Shown in pieces: positions 56,601 to 62,600 of a stretch of 64,000 nucleotides of DNA. Under the pieces are notes generated by a model that worked only from the letters and a program-made list of their open reading frames with translations, was not told the DNA's origin and did no database searches. Every line of letters begins with the position of its first letter. Position 1 is the first letter of the stretch. The stretch is from Siderastrea siderea (lineage: Eukaryota; Cnidaria; Anthozoa; Scleractinia; Rhizangiidae): positions 45,568,033-45,632,032 of the forward strand of contig OZ034967.1 in the NCBI GenBank assembly GCA_964030785.1. Reading direction: 5' to 3'. The position numbers and the translations under genes are program-made.

Positions 56601-59600
56601 TATCAGCAGGTACTGGGTTAAGGGAAACTACCCGTATATGTTGTGGCCGCAAGTAAATGTTCATTAATGAGAGCCATTTCTTCACACCAGGCTTGATAGT
56701 CAAATTGCGCAGCTTGAAAAAGAGCAGAGAGACAAGATGGATACATGGTCACAAAAGACCGAGCCTCTTGAGGAATGGCTGGTGAAGAACGAGACTACCG
56801 TGGAGTCATATGAGCCAATAGGATATGACATCAACTATGTGAAGGGACAAAGAGAGGACGCCCAGGTTGGTTCAACTCGCAGTAATACTGAGGGATTCAC
56901 TGCCGAATTGCTTTCACCTGAGTGATTACAGTTTAGGATTTTATCTGATCTACAGACTTCAAACCACCTTGTTCACCACAGTAAATAATACCACAGCAGA
57001 GTACTGCTTAATAGCTTTCATTTGAGTGGTCACATTTAAGGATTTCACCCACAGACTCAAAAGTTAAAACCACCTTGTACAGCATAATAAACAGCACCAC
57101 AGGAAAGTACTGCTCAATAGTATTCATTTGAATGGTCACACTGTAGGATTTCAGCTACAGACTCAAAAGTTAGAACTAACTTCTACAGCATAACAAACAG
57201 CACCGCAGCTTGAATGGTCAGACTTAAAGATTTCATCCACAGAATCAAACGGCCTGGGCCAGTATTTCTATGACGGTTGATTTTCTGTGTTCCGCAGGAG
57301 ATGATCACAGACCTTCTTCACGAGCAGCCGAAGTTCACTGAGATGACAGACATTGGTAACCAGCTCACCACAGAGCCGTGTATAGGACAGGAGGAGCGAG
57401 TCAGGCTACAGAAAGAAATGCAGTCACTACATGAGAGATGGAGCAACTTGTATGCCTCAGCCACCTCTAGGCACGACAGGTAAATTATAGAAGATTTCAG
57501 GGGGTGGGGGAGGAGGACTCTAAGCCGTACTCTGTCACCTGGTCCAAGGGTGGAAGTAGTAGAGTAGTATTCCTGTTTACGTCATGCTAATTACTTCAAC
57601 ATAACTGTCGGTTGATGGGTAACAATTTCTTTCAATCACTGTACAGTGAACGTAACTCTTAAGGAATGGTATACTGACTGCTAAGTGCAAGTTCACCGTT
57701 TAATACAGGTTCAACTGACTTTAAGAGGTTACAACGTTAACTTACTTTAAAGAGATAACAACGAGAAGAAGAAAATAGATTATGCAATGTGATTACCGAG
57801 AATGGAATATTTAATGTACAGTCGTGTGGTTCTCTTTTACAAAGTGATGTTTATACATATGAAAGCAATTAAGATATGCTATTTAGGATTTTGAAAACGA
57901 CGAGCGCATCCGCTTGACAAGGGGTCAAATTTACCAAAAAGTTACGGGAGATTTTTTGGGCCTTTGAGAACTTACCGCTGAATGCATGGCTGCGTTATAC
58001 AGGCTTGACTGTCACTGAATTTACCTGCCGTCCAACTTCCAGTTCCGCAGACACTCTTGTGTGGAGAAACGTTTACTGTTGGTAGGTTTCTTTTACTTGA
58101 AGGTTGATTAACGCTTTAATTTTTAATCCCGTAGGATTCAAGAAAGGCTGAGGATATTGGAAGATGAACAAAGAAAACTGGAAGAAGAGCAAAAGAGGTT
58201 GGAAGAGGAAGAAATACAACGAAGACTGGACGAGGAGAGAAGGCGACTTGAAGAAGAAAAACGAAAGAAGAAAGAAGAGGAGGCGAAAAAGCGACGCGAG
58301 GAAGAGGCGAGGTTGCAGAGAGAACTGGAAGAGAGACAAAGGAGAGAAGAAGAAGAAAGACTTCGCGGGGAAGAGCAAGAAAGGTTACGACTGAAAGAAC
58401 TGGAAAGAAAACGGAGAGAAGAAGAAGAAAAGAAAAGAAGGGAAGAAGAGGAAAGAAGGCGAAAAGAGGAAGAGGAGAGAAAGAAGCGAGAAGAGGAAGA
58501 AAGAAAGCGAAGAGGGGAGGACGAACGCAGGAAAAGAGAAGAAGAGAGAAGAAAGAAAGAGGAAGAGGAACGAAGAAAACGAGAGGAAGAAGCGAGGAAA
58601 CGGAGAGAAGAAGACGAACGAAGGAGAAAAGAGGAAGCGGAACGCTGGGAAAGGGAAGAAGAGGAGAGAAGGAAGAGAGATGAGGAGAAAAGAAGGCAGC
58701 GGGAGGAGGACAGAAAGAGAAGAGAAGAAGAGAGGAAAAGAAGGGAAGAAGAGGAAGAGCGTAAAAGGAAAGAGACTGAGGAGAAAAAGAAACGCGAAGA
58801 GGAAGAAAAGGTAAGTTTAGTACGACCACGTCGTCACTAAAAGTGTATCGATCGCTTCACTGTTTTGTAAGGTCTGTACACGTACATCTACGTTAGTTTT
58901 CATGTCATGTGTTAGCCAAAATCAGTACAATTTGCACTTTGCACACACTTATAATTTCCCTGTTCCCCCCAAAATTATATTTTTTCACTTTTGGGACCCA
59001 AAACGCTTAGATAGTTTAAATCAAGAAACAAAGACTGCATTTCCTAGCACCGTTTTCTATTTTACTCACTGATAATTTTTTTTTAGTTAAAAGCCATGGC
59101 TTATGTCACACCTGAACCACGTGTCCAGCTGGTAGAGCAGGAACCAAGGCTATTCAGCAGCCCCGTAGTGGATGAAGTCATTGTGTCCGTGGATGAAGAT
59201 GTTGTGGAGGCGGGAGTAGACCCTGGGATTCTTGAAGGAAGGCTGGATGATTGGAAGAGAGAGGCCAAAGACATTGACGAGTAAGTAGTGGCCACTGTCG
59301 GGTGAAACTCTTGTAAGGGATCGCCCTCGGGATCCCGACGTTCGGAAATAAGGAGTCTAGTCCCATCAATACGGGATACAAGTAAGAGATTCGCAATACA
59401 GGGCTCAACTGACAACGGAACTAAAGAAGATTTCACAACGACGATCATCGAAGAGCAATGTTCGTTCCGCTGGAATAATAGGTTGAAATCCCCGAGCAAA
59501 ATATAAAGGCAGAATTTGGTCTTCTCCGTTATTACGTTTCGTCACGTGTGAAAGACTGAAGGCTGCATATAGCTAAGAATGCTCTCAAACTAAAATTCCT

Positions 59601-62600
59601 TTAACAGCGAACATTTCTTTTAACTTCGAAGCATCAACAATGGACTCGCAGTTCTCTTTTGTTTTATCCAAGTGTAGTTAACGATTAATCTTGTTTATTG
59701 TGATTTTCAAAATTACGTCAACTTTCGAGGCTTCAATCTTTGCATCCATTTTATGGGATGTTCTTATTGACTACAGAAGGTGAAGTTTCTCTCTTATTAT
59801 CCTTTAGGTGGCTTAAGACCCAAGAAGAGAAACTTCCGGAAGATTCCAACGAAAACACGATTGCTTCTCTGAAGGAAAAGGAAGGCAAAATTGCGGTGAG
59901 TGTTATAATGGAGTTTTTTATCCGAAGGATGGCACAGCTAAGACCTAAAATCAGAAGAAAAGAGCAATCTTATACACAGATGAAATGCTAACCTAACGAA
60001 GACAGTTGCTCCCAAAACATCAGGGATTGTTTTTCACTTGAATTGTCAGTGATTGGTGAATACAAAAAAACGCTTATAACAAACACACGTAACAATGACA
60101 TCTACAGGCTTCTTGCACACTAGACTTTATTAAAAAAATGAATTCGTTATTTCGGAGGTCGTAAAATCTGGAATCAAAACAATAATATTCATTTCAATTT
60201 GTTTCAGAGCCTTGAAAAAGAACTTCCAGTTTATGACAAGAGGTACCACGATCTAGAAGGAGACTTCGAAGAACTTATGAACGACAACAATATCAGAGAA
60301 GATCAACAAGAAGCGATTGGCGAAGAAATGGATGACTTGAGAGTTCGATGGCGATCGTTGAACGATAATAAAGACACAAAGAAACACAGGTAAAGAAAAT
60401 GAAACGTATCTATGATGGAAATGAGATTTATATGGGGCATTATCCATATGTAAATGCTCGAGCGCGCTTTACAGCAACTAAGAGGTGATCGAGGGGGGCA
60501 TGTTAAGGCGCCCATGTCAACAGCTATCAGACCACTTGTGACCTCACCACTCTCACTCTAACCATGAATGAATGTAAGAGACCAACCCGCAGCACCAAGG
60601 AATATGCACGCCCTACTTTAATCGAGCAGTGTTGTAGGTTTAACCAGGTGTAGGAGACAAGGACAACCGCTTAACGTCACAGCCCAGGGTGGCCACGTGT
60701 TAAGCACAGCCAGCCTGGCCGTATCACGAAGGGACAGTTCAGGTCAGCGCGCGCATTTCGCTTTGTGACACTTCGCTTGAAGTGCAACTCGTGCTTGTGT
60801 TTGCCTGCCTATTTTCACGGAACGCGTGCCCTCGGAGTACAGCTTTTGAAACCACTAGGTCTACATGAAAACATTTCGGCAGAGGGTTTTGAGTCTAAAA
60901 AAATGACTGCTCAGCTGTGACAAACGTTAACCGCACGTTAATTAGCCCGCTATTGTCTACAGCTCTGACCATGCAAGTTATTATGCCGCACGTTGCAACA
61001 TCGTGCGCTGTAAGTAAATGCCGCGAAAGACAATAGCATTCTTTATGCGGAATGCAAATCGGCGAGTGTAGACTTTTCCATTTCTCTTGTGACGGCAGCT
61101 GTTCCCCACCCAGGCTTTTCCTTTGGTTGTCTTTGTTTTTCAGTAAAATGTCCAACCTGGACTGCAATTTTCTGATCCTTTTCCACAGATTAAAGAACCA
61201 GATCTGGGATGAAGAACAGAAGAAAGCTGGCGAGCTCGCAGCATGCCGAGTTAACTTACAAGCTGTGAAGAACTGGATCGACCTGCGTGATAACGAACTG
61301 GAGTCTATGGATCCAATTGGAAACGATCTAAACACCTTAACAAGGCAAAAAGAAGACATGAAGGTAGAGCATATGTGACTTTGTGTGTCAAAAAAGTTAT
61401 ATCAGGTCAAATGATCCAGAATTTCTTTCTACGACATGAATTTTGTATGAGGTAAAGATGGAATCCTCACATTGATATTTGCAGACAAAGCTTTACGAGG
61501 ACTATCACGCCTGTTTTTGGCACTACTACTTTGAAAATAAAAGCTAGCTCAAAGGGAAAGCAAAAATAGTGGATCAGTTTTGGTTAAAATTATTCTACCA
61601 GGTTTCTGAAACCACAAACAAGTTTGATTGGATGCGGTTGGCTAAGATGGAAGTGGATTGCATCTTGAAAAACGTGCGTCAATACTTTCAGGTTTTTTCC
61701 CTTGTCTCTGGGAAAATTGTCTAAAAGCTGACTACGGTTTGTTCTTCCTTTGAGAAAATCCATATGTTCCTTTTGATGTTATAGGGACATAATATGTGCG
61801 GGAAATGGTTTTTATTTTTTTATTTCAGTTGACAGTTCTGACCTAAAACAGGTTAAAAATTCCCGTGACGTGGCCCCTTTCACGGTACTCGCTCACCAGC
61901 TATCTTGCTAATCAGAAAGGTAGTCATCTGTGAGTTCAAACTACAACTGTAGATGATAAATGAAAATAGTCCGTTGTACCTCGAATAATCGCTGCTAACT
62001 CACTCACCAAACGACTCAAAGACAACGAGGCGAAGTTACTTAGTTAAATTTTACCTGTAAAACATTTAAAGCTTTCCTCAAATAAATACCCTTCTTGACT
62101 AATCGCCCCTAAATGAGCTACATCAAACTAAGATTTTCTGTCTCCTCTACAGCAATTCACCAAACGACTCAACGACTACGAGCCAAGGTTTACAGAAGCG
62201 ACAGACACAGCTTACAAACTGTGTAAGGACCCTGTATTTTCCAACGAGCAAAACAAAGCTCTTCAACAAGATACGGAAGACTGCGAACAGAAATGGGATG
62301 ACTTGCTTGAGAAGGTTAAAGACCGCATGGATGGGTAAGGATGGAAGTTTAAGTATTTATTTATTTATCTGTGGTGATCAAGGATTAAGCCAGACAGACG
62401 TGCGATCCTCTGTGTAATCAAAACCAAGTGGTTAATGGACAACACTTTACTTTCAACGAAATCGAACAACCGGTATATACCCAGTCTGATTCCATATCCC
62501 AAACAAAGTAAACCAAGTCATATTTTCAGTTCTAAATTTTTAGCAAAACTAGTGTTAATAAAATCAAGTCACCCGCAATCACACTGCGCTCATCATCTTT

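Noticed and set aside
58116..58829. A 237-codon minus-strand open frame rich in Leu, Phe, Ser and Pro
   Set aside because: It is the complement of the polypurine SAH exon; the lack of stops follows from base composition.
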